Origin: Gloeomargarita lithophora Alchichica-D10
GTDB lineage: Bacteria; Cyanobacteriota; Cyanobacteriia; Gloeomargaritales; Gloeomargaritaceae
Length of the DNA: 35,472 nt
Reading direction: 5' to 3'
Assembly: GCF_001870225.1 (NCBI RefSeq)
Contig: NZ_CP017675.1
Span: forward strand, 2,857,708 to 2,893,179
How positions within the stretch are numbered: the stretch's first letter is position 1; each line of letters starts with the position of its first letter. Positions 1-7,103 of this stretch are shown here, in pieces. Below the pieces are notes generated by a model, which worked only from the letters and a program-made list of their open reading frames with translations, did no database searches and was not told the DNA's origin. The translations under genes and the position numbers were made by a program.

Positions 1-124
1 CTATAAGGTGGGGGATAGTTACCACGTTACCTTTGGCGGCGACCTACCTCCAGGTACTTATAGCTACTACTGCACGCCTCACCGGGGGGCTGGGATGCAG
101 GGTAAAATTGTGGTGGAAGGCTAA
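1..124 (+). CDS. petE: Plastocyanin, C-terminal part (partial at window edge)
   Basis: Plastocyanin is the small blue-copper protein of the thylakoid lumen that carries electrons from cytochrome b6f to photosystem I. The visible 40 codons, read from base 2, end in [19 protein letters not shown]. This is the plastocyanin C-terminal loop, with the Cys, His and Met copper ligands at family spacing (C-x2-H-x4-M). The 5' end, signal peptide and first His ligand lie outside the window. A small membrane-protein gene follows after 15 bases in the same direction. The identification rests only on the C-terminus but the loop is diagnostic. Confidence 0.9.
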   Translation, partial: YKVGDSYHVTFGGDLPPGTYSYYCTPHRGAGMQGKIVVEG

Positions 125-139
125 TTTGGAGTTGTAACG

Positions 140-304
140 GTGGTGACCACCCCAAACTTAACTTTGGTGGGCTTATTCTGGGGGGCAATCGTGCTTTTGG
201 GCGGGGTCACCTTGGGGGTGGGGTATCTCACCTGGGCAGAATGGCGGGATCGGCGGCGACAACAAGCTCAAGGCCGTTCCCGCGCTTCATCAGGGCGGCG
301 ATAA
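140..304 (+). CDS. Small single-span membrane protein, function unknown
   Basis: A 54-residue reading frame begins with GTG at 140, with GGAG nine bases upstream (127-130); a GTG at 143 is an alternative. It has a short polar N-terminus (VVTTPNLT), one hydrophobic segment at about residues 8-30, then the motif TWAEWRDRRRQQ and a very basic, Ser/Arg-rich tail. A single span with a WRDRRR-type tail resembles the small accessory subunits found around photosynthetic and NDH-1 complexes, but I cannot name the family. It lies 15 bases after petE, so co-transcription is likely. The frame, the start with a ribosome site and the clear membrane segment support a real gene. Confidence 0.6.
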   Translation: MVTTPNLTLVGLFWGAIVLLGGVTLGVGYLTWAEWRDRRRQQAQGRSRASSGRR

Positions 305-334
305 AATAGTAAGATGTAAATAGTAAAACATTCT

Positions 335-413
335 TAGTCCGGGGGCGATGCCCCTGCGACCGCTGTTCTCATAGCGATAGCGTGGCGTAGCCATATTCAA
401 ATAGGATTGCTAT
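335..413. repeat. Partial dispersed MITE-like repeat (ATAGCAATCCTA end)
   Basis: This remnant holds the conserved core GGGGGCGATGCCCCTGCGACC and ends in TAGGATTGCTAT. The reverse complement of that end, ATAGCAATCCTA, begins the copy at 17201. Relative to the copy near 4001-4047 it carries a 25 bp insertion at 370-394. The opposite end is missing or diverged. The interval 305-439 otherwise shows no gene. Confidence 0.6.
370..394. repeat. Short nested repeat, core GCGTGGCGTAGCCAT
   Basis: This 25 bp unit contains GCGTGGCGTAGCCAT, whose TGGC/GCCA arms form a small hairpin. It interrupts a larger repeat between CTGTTC and the 3' end TAGGATTGCTAT. The related copy near 4021-4047 lacks it, so the two copies look like filled and empty sites. 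Confidence 0.7.
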
Positions 414-439
414 ATTTTTACCGCCGCCTAATTTTCCCC

Positions 440-1405
440 CTACCCCGACTGCTCATAGCGTTCGTAGGCACTGACAATCCGTTGCACCAGGGGATGGCGC
501 ACCACATCCGCCGCTGTAAGTTGACAAAAGCCAATCCCCGGCACCCCCTGGAGTACCTGCGCCGCTACGGTCAACCCCGAATCCTGTCGCCGGTCTAAAT
601 CCACCTGGGTTGTATCACCGGTGATCACCATGCGGGAGCCAAACCCCAGGCGGGTCAACAGCATTTTTATCTGCCCCGGCGTGGTGTTTTGCGCCTCATC
701 CAGGATGATAAACGCCCGGTTCAGCGTCCGCCCCCGCATATAGGCCAAAGGAGCCACCTCGATCACCCCCCGCTCCAACCACTGGGGAATCCGCACCGGG
801 TCGAGCAAATCGTACAGGGCATCGTACAACGGACGCAGATAGGGGCTGATTTTTTGTTGCAAATCCCCCGGCAAAAAACCCAACTTCTCCCCCGCTTCCA
901 CCGCCGGACGGGTGAGGATCAACCGCTCACATTCCTGGTTGTGCAAAGCCTGTACCGCCAAAACCGCCGCCAAATAGGTTTTCCCCGTCCCCGCCGGCCC
1001 GATGCCAAAGGTAATTTCATGGGTGCGAATCGCCTGAATGTACTGCCATTGCCCTAAGGTACGGGCACAGATTTCTTCCCCCCGGCGGGTGTGCGCCAGA
1101 ATATCCCGGTGCATTTGGGTGACCAGTTCCGGGTCAGGTGCAGTCAATACCGTGTCAATATCCGCCGCCGTGATGGGTTGTCCCCTGCGCCAAAGGTGCG
1201 CCAAAGCCGTCACCACCTGGATACAGCGGTTGAGCGCTGGTTGCGTCCCCACCAGGTGCAATTCCTGACCCCGCAGTACCGCCTGCACCCCTAGGGCTTG
1301 GTTCAGTTGGCGCAAATTGGCTTCGCCCGCCCCCGCCAAGGCAACGGCACTTGCCCGATCCGGCAAGGGGAATACCAGTACCTGTTGCGGTTCTAAAGCC
1401 GTCAG
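440..1405 (-). CDS. phoH: PhoH-family ATPase
   Basis: PhoH-family proteins are cytoplasmic P-loop ATPases linked to RNA metabolism and phosphate stress; the precise role in cyanobacteria is unsettled. From the proposed start the protein has 321 residues, normal for the family. It has Walker A GPAGTGKT at about 136-143 and Walker B FIILDEAQN further on. The open frame runs back to 1606, but the part upstream of 1405 only overlaps the KH gene in another frame and does not look like PhoH. No ATG, GTG or TTG fits. A CTG at 1405-1403 overlaps the TGA of the KH gene (CTGA), giving 4-base coupling. It is the last gene of the rpsP-KH-phoH operon. The function is secure; the start codon is inferred. 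Confidence 0.9.
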   Translation of the reverse strand: MTALEPQQVLVFPLPDRASAVALAGAGEANLRQLNQALGVQAVLRGQELHLVGTQPALNRCIQVVTALAHLWRRGQPITAADIDTVLTAPDPELVTQMHRDILAHTRRGEEICARTLGQWQYIQAIRTHEITFGIGPAGTGKTYLAAVLAVQALHNQECERLILTRPAVEAGEKLGFLPGDLQQKISPYLRPLYDALYDLLDPVRIPQWLERGVIEVAPLAYMRGRTLNRAFIILDEAQNTTPGQIKMLLTRLGFGSRMVITGDTTQVDLDRRQDSGLTVAAQVLQGVPGIGFCQLTAADVVRHPLVQRIVSAYERYEQSG

Positions 1406-1704
1406 CGGTTGCCTCCCCGGCGGGGCCGGGTGGGGGTGCGTTCCCCCCGTTCTGCCGTAGCGTTTAAGCCGTAGATGTCTAAATGGCAGGTTTGTCCCGC
1501 CACCTGTGCTGCCGTCTGGGTCACCGTGCGAATCGCCTGCAAGGTACGCCCGCCCCGCCCCAGCACCCGCCCCCGGTCGGATTCCGCCAAGGCCACCCGC
1601 AACCACACGCCCCCGGCCAACACCTCCCGATGCAAACGCAATTCATCGGGGTGGCTCAACATGGGGGTGAGCAAGTACCGAATTAGTCCTTCGTAATTAG
1701 GCAT
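1402..1704 (-). CDS. khpA: KH-domain RNA-binding protein (KhpA-like)
   Basis: This 100-residue protein is a single KH domain with the RNA-contact GxxG loop (VLGRGGRTLQAI, about residues 47-58) and a basic, disordered tail (RTPTRPRRGG). KhpA-type proteins bind RNA and commonly sit between rpsP and ribosome-maturation or phoH genes, as here. The ATG at 1704 lies five bases after the rpsP stop. The stop codon overlaps the proposed CTG start of phoH, so the three genes are probably translated in a coupled way. The short tail is longer than in many Firmicutes KhpA proteins. Confidence 0.88.
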   Translation of the reverse strand: MPNYEGLIRYLLTPMLSHPDELRLHREVLAGGVWLRVALAESDRGRVLGRGGRTLQAIRTVTQTAAQVAGQTCHLDIYGLNATAERGERTPTRPRRGGNR

Positions 1705-1709
1705 GAAAA

Positions 1710-1970
1710 TCAGGCATGAAGTTGGTCAAAAATCTGCGCCTTAGTCAAAATACTGCGTACCGTTGGGGTCGGTTGCGCCCCTTGCTTCAGCCACTTGACA
1801 ATGGCCGGGACATTCAGGCGGGTCTGTTGCGCCGGGTCGCTCAACCGGGGGTTGTAAAAACCCACCTCTTCCAATGCCCGCCCATCCCGCCGGGACAAGG
1901 CCGCCGTCGCCACAATCCGGTAGGAAACCTGACCCTTGCGCCCGTAACGCTTTAACCGCAGTTTGACCAT
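1710..1970 (-). CDS. rpsP: 30S ribosomal protein S16
   Basis: The 86-residue product matches S16 throughout: [14 protein letters not shown] at the N-terminus, then [20 protein letters not shown] and GFYNPR, with [15 protein letters not shown] near the C-terminus. S16 is a primary 16S-binding protein needed for 30S assembly. The length is typical. It is the first gene of the minus-strand rpsP-KH-phoH operon and diverges from obgE. The 68 bases between the two starts contain a symmetric AT-rich element that could serve as -10 boxes for both. Confidence 0.97.
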   Translation of the reverse strand: MVKLRLKRYGRKGQVSYRIVATAALSRRDGRALEEVGFYNPRLSDPAQQTRLNVPAIVKWLKQGAQPTPTVRSILTKAQIFDQLHA

Positions 1971-1999
1971 GAATTAAGCCATGCCCCTAAAATTTCCAC

Positions 2000-2015
2000 T
2001 AGAATTTTAATTCTA
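2000..2015. promoter_or_regulatory. Candidate divergent promoter core (palindromic -10 pair)
   Basis: The sequence TAGAATTTTAATTCTA is a perfect inverted repeat (TAGAATT-TT-AATTCTA). Read on either strand it offers TAGAAT, one base from the sigma-70 -10 consensus. It lies 38 bases before the obgE start and 30 bases before the rpsP start. No convincing -35 box is seen on either side, so this is a suggestion only. Confidence 0.4.
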
Positions 2016-2038
2016 CCACAAATTACCCAGCTAACACC

Positions 2039-3073
2039 ATGCAGTTGATTGACCAGGCGGAAATCACCGTCCAGGGGGGCAAGGGCGGGGATGGCATCGT
2101 GGCTTTTCGCCGGGAAAAATACGTCCCTGCCGGGGGGCCTGCCGGGGGCAATGGTGGCAAGGGGGGGGATGTCCTGGTTCAGGCGCAAACCGGGCGCAAT
2201 ACCCTGCTGGATTTTCGCTACCAACGGCATTTTCAAGCCGAAGACGGCCAACGGGGGGGGCCAAGCAACTGCACCGGCGCCGGTGGCAAAGACCGGGTGA
2301 TTCCCATCCCCTGCGGCACTTTGATCACGGATGCGGACAGCGGTGCATTGGTGGCGGATGTGGTCACGCCGGGGCAAACCCTGGTGATTGCCAAAGGGGG
2401 CAAGGGGGGGTTGGGCAACCGCCATTTTTTGAGTAACCACAACCGGGCACCGGACTACGCTTTGGCGGGGTTGGCGGGGGAATTTCGGCACCTGCGCTTG
2501 GAATTGAAACTTTTGGCTGAAGTGGGCATCGTTGGGTTACCCAATGCGGGCAAATCCACCCTGATCAGCCGGATTTCAGCGGCCAAACCCAAAATTGCGG
2601 ACTATCCCTTCACGACCCTGGTGCCCAATCTGGGGGTGGTGGCGAATCCCCAGGGCGATGGCACCGTGTTTGCGGATATTCCTGGCCTCATCGCCGGTGC
2701 CCATGCGGGGGTGGGGCTGGGCTATGACTTTTTGCGCCACATCGAGCGCACCCGCTTACTAATTCATCTGCTGGACAGCACTGCCCCCGATCCGGTGGGC
2801 GATTACCAGGCCATCAGAGACGAATTGGCGCAGTACATTCCCCAACTGGGTCAGCCCCTCACCGAGCGTCCCGAACTGATCGTGTTAAATAAATTAGATG
2901 CCCTAAGCGATGTCGAAACAATTGAGGACATTGTGCAAAAATTATCCATACATAATACCGTCTGCGTCATCTCCGCCGTCACGGGGGCGGGGGTCACCGC
3001 CATGCTCCAGCAGGTGTGGCAAAGATTGGAATTAACCGCCGATCCCGTAAAGACGGCGGCTGACCTGGGCTAA
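2039..3073 (+). CDS. obgE: GTPase ObgE/CgtA
   Basis: Obg is a ribosome-associated GTPase acting in 50S assembly and stress control. The 344-residue protein has the glycine-rich Obg fold at about residues 1-158 (repeated KGGDG, GGxGGKGG). The G domain follows, with G1 GLPNAGKST at 166-174, G3 DIPG at 213-216, G4 NKLD at 284-287 and G5 SAVTG at 312-316. The extra C-terminal domain of Bacillus Obg is absent. The gene diverges from rpsP. Its last 42 bases overlap the 3' end of the convergent SDR gene. Confidence 0.97.
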   Translation: MQLIDQAEITVQGGKGGDGIVAFRREKYVPAGGPAGGNGGKGGDVLVQAQTGRNTLLDFRYQRHFQAEDGQRGGPSNCTGAGGKDRVIPIPCGTLITDADSGALVADVVTPGQTLVIAKGGKGGLGNRHFLSNHNRAPDYALAGLAGEFRHLRLELKLLAEVGIVGLPNAGKSTLISRISAAKPKIADYPFTTLVPNLGVVANPQGDGTVFADIPGLIAGAHAGVGLGYDFLRHIERTRLLIHLLDSTAPDPVGDYQAIRDELAQYIPQLGQPLTERPELIVLNKLDALSDVETIEDIVQKLSIHNTVCVISAVTGAGVTAMLQQVWQRLELTADPVKTAADLG

Positions 3074-3835
3074 CTGTTTCAACAGCCACGGGCGGGGGGT
3101 GATGGCGGGCAAAAAACCACTCAGCAAGCGATTTTGCCACCCCGGAATCCCCCAGGGCAGACCCCGTTCCAGCACCCGGAAGGTAAAGCGCACCACCGCC
3201 GCCGGGGACATCTTTTGCATCCGTAAATCCTGACCCATCCGCTGAAAAAATTCCGTTGCTGTCGGGCCGGGGCAAAGGGCAAAAAACTGCACCCCGCTCC
3301 CTTGGTATTCTGCCCAGAGAGCTTCAGTCAATGACCGCACAAATGCTTTACTGGCCGAGTACACGGCTTGGTAGGGCAAAGGGTAAAATCCCAACACCGA
3401 AGCCACGTTGATCACCAGGCCAGAACGCCGCTCGACCATCCCCGGCAAAAAAACGTGGGTCAAAGCCACCAAAGCCGCCACATTGACCTGAATTAAAGCC
3501 GCTTCCTCCACTGGGTCAATGGTGTGAAATGCCCCGTGGGTACTAAATCCCGCATTATTGACCAAAATATCCACTGGCCTGCCCTGGGCATTGATTTCCG
3601 CCACTAAAGCCGTTACCGCTGGCGGTTGTGCCAAATCTGCTGGGATAGTTAATGTATTAACTTTATATTGCTCTTGTAATTTACTTGCTAGTACATTTAA
3701 CCGTTCTAGCGAGCGGGCAGTGAGGATGAGAGCGCACCCCCGTTGGGCCAATTCTTCTGCAAAAATCGCACCAATACCTGTGGAAGCTCCGGTAACCAAA
3801 GCCGTTTTACCCGCATAGGTAAATTTCATGGGCAA
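3032..3835 (-). CDS. Short-chain dehydrogenase/reductase, classical SDR
   Basis: A 267-residue classical SDR that should reduce or oxidise a carbonyl/alcohol using NAD(P)H; the substrate is unknown. It has the cofactor loop TGASTGIG at 15-22, NNAG at 93-96, the catalytic Ser near 146 (INVAS) and Tyr159-x3-Lys163 (YSASK). The basic Arg41 at the end of the second strand suggests NADP preference. Proteins with this layout are often annotated DltE-like or as ketoreductases, but nothing here decides. The ATG at 3835 (MPMKF) or at 3829 could start it. The 3' end overlaps obgE on the other strand. Confidence 0.9.
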   Translation of the reverse strand: MPMKFTYAGKTALVTGASTGIGAIFAEELAQRGCALILTARSLERLNVLASKLQEQYKVNTLTIPADLAQPPAVTALVAEINAQGRPVDILVNNAGFSTHGAFHTIDPVEEAALIQVNVAALVALTHVFLPGMVERRSGLVINVASVLGFYPLPYQAVYSASKAFVRSLTEALWAEYQGSGVQFFALCPGPTATEFFQRMGQDLRMQKMSPAAVVRFTFRVLERGLPWGIPGWQNRLLSGFLPAITPRPWLLKQLAQVSRRLYGIGG

Positions 3836-3929
3836 TCAGTCGTAACGCTTTTCCAACTATAGCAATTTGACCGGATTTAACTACGATTGCGCCCCGATAA
3901 CCCCTGATTCTGAATGGATAGAGTATTGA

Positions 3930-4148
3930 ACACCTCTATTTATTTGAACCAACCAAAAATCCCATCACTGAAATGCAGAAATTCCGCAGAACCAGGTACG
4001 GGGGCGGCGCCCCTGCGACCGCTGTTCAGAATTGAATTAGGATTGCTCTATTTATTTGAACCAACCAAAAATCCCATCACTGAAATGCAGAGATTGCCAA
4101 GAACCAGGGACGGGAGTGGTGCCCCTACAACCTATTTTTAGAGATGCC
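3930..4148. repeat. Two tandem MITE-like repeat copies
   Basis: Copy one spans about 3930-4047 and copy two about 4047-4148. Both open with CTCTATTTATTTGAACCAACC, run through CCCATCACTGAAATGCAG and reach a G-rich core ending CCCCTACAACC or CCCCTGCGACC. Copy one begins like the GGACACCTCTA family but ends GAATTGAATTAGGATTGCT, the end of the ATAGCAATCCTA family, so it is mosaic. Copy two ends CCTATTTTTAGAGATG. Apart from a weak ATAGCAAT sequence at 3859, I see nothing else in the gene-free stretch 3836-4176. Confidence 0.7.
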
Positions 4149-4176
4149 CAAAATAAATAAAAACGTCCCAGTACCC

Positions 4177-4848
4177 TTAGGTGAATTGCTGACTTAAATT
4201 CATGGGATCATGGACAGTAATTTTTTTCTTGGTAATCGAAATCCTGCCCTCTTGCCGCAAATCCCCCAGCAAACGGGTGACGGTTACCCGCGTAGAACCA
4301 ATCGCTTCCGCAATCGCCTGATGGGAAAGTTTGAGGTCAATCGTTACCCCCACCTGCCCCGGCACCCCAAAATCCCGACATAAAATCAATAAAAAACTCG
4401 CCAAACGGTCACCCATATCCCGATGCGCCAGGGTTTCAATCATCATTTCCGTTTGCAAAATCCGTGACGACAAACCCCGCAACAATAACAGGGATAATTC
4501 CGGGTCACTTTTTAGGAGTATTTCAATCTGTTCAATCGGCACCGAATAGAGTTGGGTGGTGGTAAAACCCACGGCATGATAAAACCGATCCGAGCGGTGT
4601 CCAGTGATAAAAGAAAGCACCCCAAAAACACTATTTTCCCTGAGCAATGCCACGGTAATTTCTTCCCCGGATTCATAGACCCGTGAGAGCTTCACCGCCC
4701 CTTTGATTAAAAAATAAACCCGCTCGGCGGGATCACCCGGAAAAAAAATGGTTTTCCCCCGCTCAAAGGTTTCTACCCCCTGGGGAAATGTGCCATTGGA
4801 TAAACGCTGTAAAAGGGTATAAAGGGGCTTATCTTGCAGTACGGCCAT
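4177..4848 (-). CDS. ntcA: Global nitrogen regulator NtcA
   Basis: NtcA is the CRP-family transcription factor that senses 2-oxoglutarate (with PipX) and controls nitrogen assimilation in cyanobacteria. The 223 residues match the family length. A CRP-like effector domain lies at about 25-130, a long dimer helix at about 120-150, and the [28 protein letters not shown] at 174-198 has the NtcA-type recognition helix. The gene diverges from fabI. A site close to the NtcA consensus lies upstream, which fits autoregulation. Confidence 0.95.
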   Translation of the reverse strand: MAVLQDKPLYTLLQRLSNGTFPQGVETFERGKTIFFPGDPAERVYFLIKGAVKLSRVYESGEEITVALLRENSVFGVLSFITGHRSDRFYHAVGFTTTQLYSVPIEQIEILLKSDPELSLLLLRGLSSRILQTEMMIETLAHRDMGDRLASFLLILCRDFGVPGQVGVTIDLKLSHQAIAEAIGSTRVTVTRLLGDLRQEGRISITKKKITVHDPMNLSQQFT

Positions 4849-4891
4849 CGCTGGGGGGCATCCGGTTCTAAAGATAAATTGCTATGATTTC

Positions 4892-4934
4892 AACCTATCG
4901 GGAATTGGTCAAAGTAAATTGTATCCCTTGTAAC
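4892..4934 (-). promoter_or_regulatory. Candidate NtcA-activated promoter of ntcA
   Basis: On the minus strand, GTT-N8-TAC (4934-4921) differs in one base from the GTA-N8-TAC consensus. It is followed after 23 bases by TAGGTT (4897-4892), which fits a TAN3T -10 box. The arrangement matches known class II NtcA promoters and points at ntcA, whose start is 44 bases further on. The near-palindrome also faces fabI on the other side. The call is by pattern only. Confidence 0.45.
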
Positions 4935-5010
4935 CATTGGTTAGCCCTTGTGCCGAAGTCCATTCCGGGTTAGGGTGAAACGGTGTTCATACAATTTTGG
5001 TGAATTATCC

Positions 5011-5799
5011 ATGTTGCATTTGCAGGGGAAAAAGGCGTTAATTTTGGGCATTGCCAACGAGTATTCCATCGCCTGGGGGATTGCCCAACAACTGCATCAG
5101 GCGGGAGTCAGCCTGGGGGTCACCTATCTACCCGATGCCAAAGACCGCTTTAAGCAAAAGGTGGCGCAGTTGACAGAGCCTTTGCACCCGGAATTGTTTC
5201 TCCCCTGTGATGTGCAAAACGATGCGCAGATTACGGAGCTATTCCAGACGGTGGCGCAACAGTGGGGGACTCTGGATATATTAGTACATTGTTTGGCTTT
5301 TGTCCCCAAAGAAGGCTTGGAGGGGGATTTTAGTCAAATATCCCGTGCCGGTTTTACCCAGGCGTTGGATGTGAGTACCTATTCGCTGGTGGCCTTGTGT
5401 CGGGCGGCCAAACCCCTGTTTAGTTCCACAGCTTCGGTGATTACGTTGTCCTATTTGGGTGGGGTGCGGGTGGTGCCGAATTACAATACGGCGGGGATTA
5501 CCAAAGCGGGTTTGGAAATGTGTGTGCGTTATCTGGCCTACGAGTTGGGGGCGCAGGGGGTGCGGGTGAATGGCATTTCCGCCGGGCCGATCAAAACCCT
5601 GGCTTCTTCGGCGGTGGGGGGGATTCGGGACATGATTCAGCAGGTGCGGCAGGTGGCTCCCCTGCGGCGTTCGGTGACCCAGGGGGAAGTGGGGAATGCG
5701 GCGGCATTTCTCTGTAGTGACCTCGCCAGCGGGATTACGGGGCAGATTCTCTATGTGGATGCGGGGTATGAAATTATGGGGATGACGGCGGGGGGGTAG
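5011..5799 (+). CDS. fabI: Enoyl-[acyl-carrier-protein] reductase (NADH)
   Basis: FabI performs the last reduction of each fatty-acid elongation cycle in type II synthesis. From the ATG at 5011 (MLHLQGKKALILG) the protein has 262 residues. An upstream in-frame start at 4948 would add 21 residues that do not resemble the family. It has the FabI-type cofactor motif GIANEYSIAWGIA at 13-25. The catalytic region is Tyr148 (LSYLGG), Tyr158 and Lys165 (YNTAGITK), spaced as in E. coli FabI. It is divergent from ntcA and followed by a separate transcription unit. Confidence 0.95.
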   Translation: MLHLQGKKALILGIANEYSIAWGIAQQLHQAGVSLGVTYLPDAKDRFKQKVAQLTEPLHPELFLPCDVQNDAQITELFQTVAQQWGTLDILVHCLAFVPKEGLEGDFSQISRAGFTQALDVSTYSLVALCRAAKPLFSSTASVITLSYLGGVRVVPNYNTAGITKAGLEMCVRYLAYELGAQGVRVNGISAGPIKTLASSAVGGIRDMIQQVRQVAPLRRSVTQGEVGNAAAFLCSDLASGITGQILYVDAGYEIMGMTAGG

Positions 5800-5906
5800 T
5801 TGCGGAGCTTGGGGCGCACTGCCAAGGGATTTAGCAAAACCAGCCGGTTGCACCCCGTTCTAAAATTAGGAAGGGGAAAAAATTTGGGACTGCGCCGGGG
5901 GTCATT

Positions 5907-7100
5907 GTGACAGTTACAACATCTATAGCACCGATTCGTCCGGCCATTCACGCCCTGCAACCCCAATTAGTCCAATGGCGCAGGGGATTGCACCAGCGAC
6001 CGGAGTTGGGATTTCGGGAGGTGGAAACGGCGGCACGGGTGGCAGAATTACTCCGACAATGGGGCTATGAACCCCAAACGGGGATTGCCCACACCGGGGT
6101 GATGGCGGTTATTTCTGGGGCGAAACCCGGATCGGTATTGGGACTGCGCGCCGATATGGATGCCCTGCCGATTCAGGAATTGAATACGGTGCCCTACCGT
6201 TCCCAGATTGCGGGGGTGATGCACGCCTGCGGCCATGACGGGCATACGGCGATTTTGCTGGGGGTAGCCCATTACCTCGCCCACCACCGGGAACACCTGC
6301 GGGGCACGGTCAAACTCATTTTTCAACCGGCGGAGGAAGGGCCGGGGGGTGCCAAACCCATGATCGAGTGCGGGGTGTTGGAAAATCCTAGGGTGGAAGC
6401 CATGTTCGGCCTGCACCTGTGGAATGACCTGCCTGCGGGGGCGGTGGGGGTGCGTTCCGGGGCATTGATGGCCGCTTCGGATTTTTTTCGCTGTCACATT
6501 CAGGGGCGGGGCGGGCATGGTGCCAAACCCCAACAGACCGTGGATGCCCTGCTGGTGGCGGCGCAGGCGGTGGTGGCCTTACAAAGTCTAGTGGCACGGC
6601 AGATCAGCCCTTTGGAACCGGCGGTGGTGACGGTGGGAGAATTGCACAGCGGTCATGCCCGCAATGTGATTGCTGACCAGGCCACTTTTGGGGGTACGGT
6701 GCGGTATTTCAACCCGGAATTAGCTGGGGTAATCCCGCAAAAATTGGAGGCGATCATCCAGGGGATTTGCCAGGCCTACGGTGCCACCTACCAATTGGAT
6801 TACGAATACCTTTACCCGCCGCTGGTGAATCACCCGGCAATGGCGGATTTGGTGCGGACTGTGGCGCAGGCGGTGGTGGAGCCAGGGCTGGGCTTGATGC
6901 CCGATTGTCAAACCCTGGGGGGGGAGGATATGGCCTTTTTCCTCCAGGAAGTGCCGGGGTGTTACTTCTTTTTGGGTTCCGCCAATCCCTTGAAAGGGTT
7001 AGATTTCCCCCATCATCATCCCCGGTTTGATTTTGATGAAGCGGTACTCAGTTTAGGGGTAGAATTACTTATTCGCTGTTTAGAACAATACGGGCATTAA
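5907..7100 (+). CDS. M20 family amidohydrolase (N-acyl-amino-acid hydrolase type)
   Basis: A 397-residue M20D-type metal-dependent amidohydrolase of the group that includes hippurate, N-acyl-amino-acid and IAA-amino-acid hydrolases. Metal-ligand motifs are HACGHDGH at 106-113, PAEEGPGG at 141-148, GLH at 168-170 and a C-terminal FPHHHPRFD. The lid domain sits in the middle of the chain. The start is GTG at 5907 (MTVTTSIAP). The physiological substrate is unknown. It heads a tight cluster with the DUF4340 gene (3-base gap) and cobK. Confidence 0.93.
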   Translation: MTVTTSIAPIRPAIHALQPQLVQWRRGLHQRPELGFREVETAARVAELLRQWGYEPQTGIAHTGVMAVISGAKPGSVLGLRADMDALPIQELNTVPYRSQIAGVMHACGHDGHTAILLGVAHYLAHHREHLRGTVKLIFQPAEEGPGGAKPMIECGVLENPRVEAMFGLHLWNDLPAGAVGVRSGALMAASDFFRCHIQGRGGHGAKPQQTVDALLVAAQAVVALQSLVARQISPLEPAVVTVGELHSGHARNVIADQATFGGTVRYFNPELAGVIPQKLEAIIQGICQAYGATYQLDYEYLYPPLVNHPAMADLVRTVAQAVVEPGLGLMPDCQTLGGEDMAFFLQEVPGCYFFLGSANPLKGLDFPHHHPRFDFDEAVLSLGVELLIRCLEQYGH

Positions 7101-7103
7101 ACG

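Noticed and set aside
407-598. A 63-codon plus-strand frame
   Set aside because: It begins in a repeat end and continues antisense to the phoH 3' region.
1406-1606. N-terminal extension of PhoH by 67 residues
   Set aside because: Gly/Ala/Pro-rich shadow sequence that overlaps the KH gene in another frame and does not resemble PhoH proteins.
3914-4141. A 75-codon open frame on the plus strand
   Set aside because: It consists of two tandem dispersed repeats read in one frame; the peptide repeats itself for that reason and has no ribosome site or family match.
5281-5853. Long minus-strand frame opposite fabI
   Set aside because: His/Pro/Arg-rich shadow typical of GC-rich antisense frames; fabI is the clear gene here.
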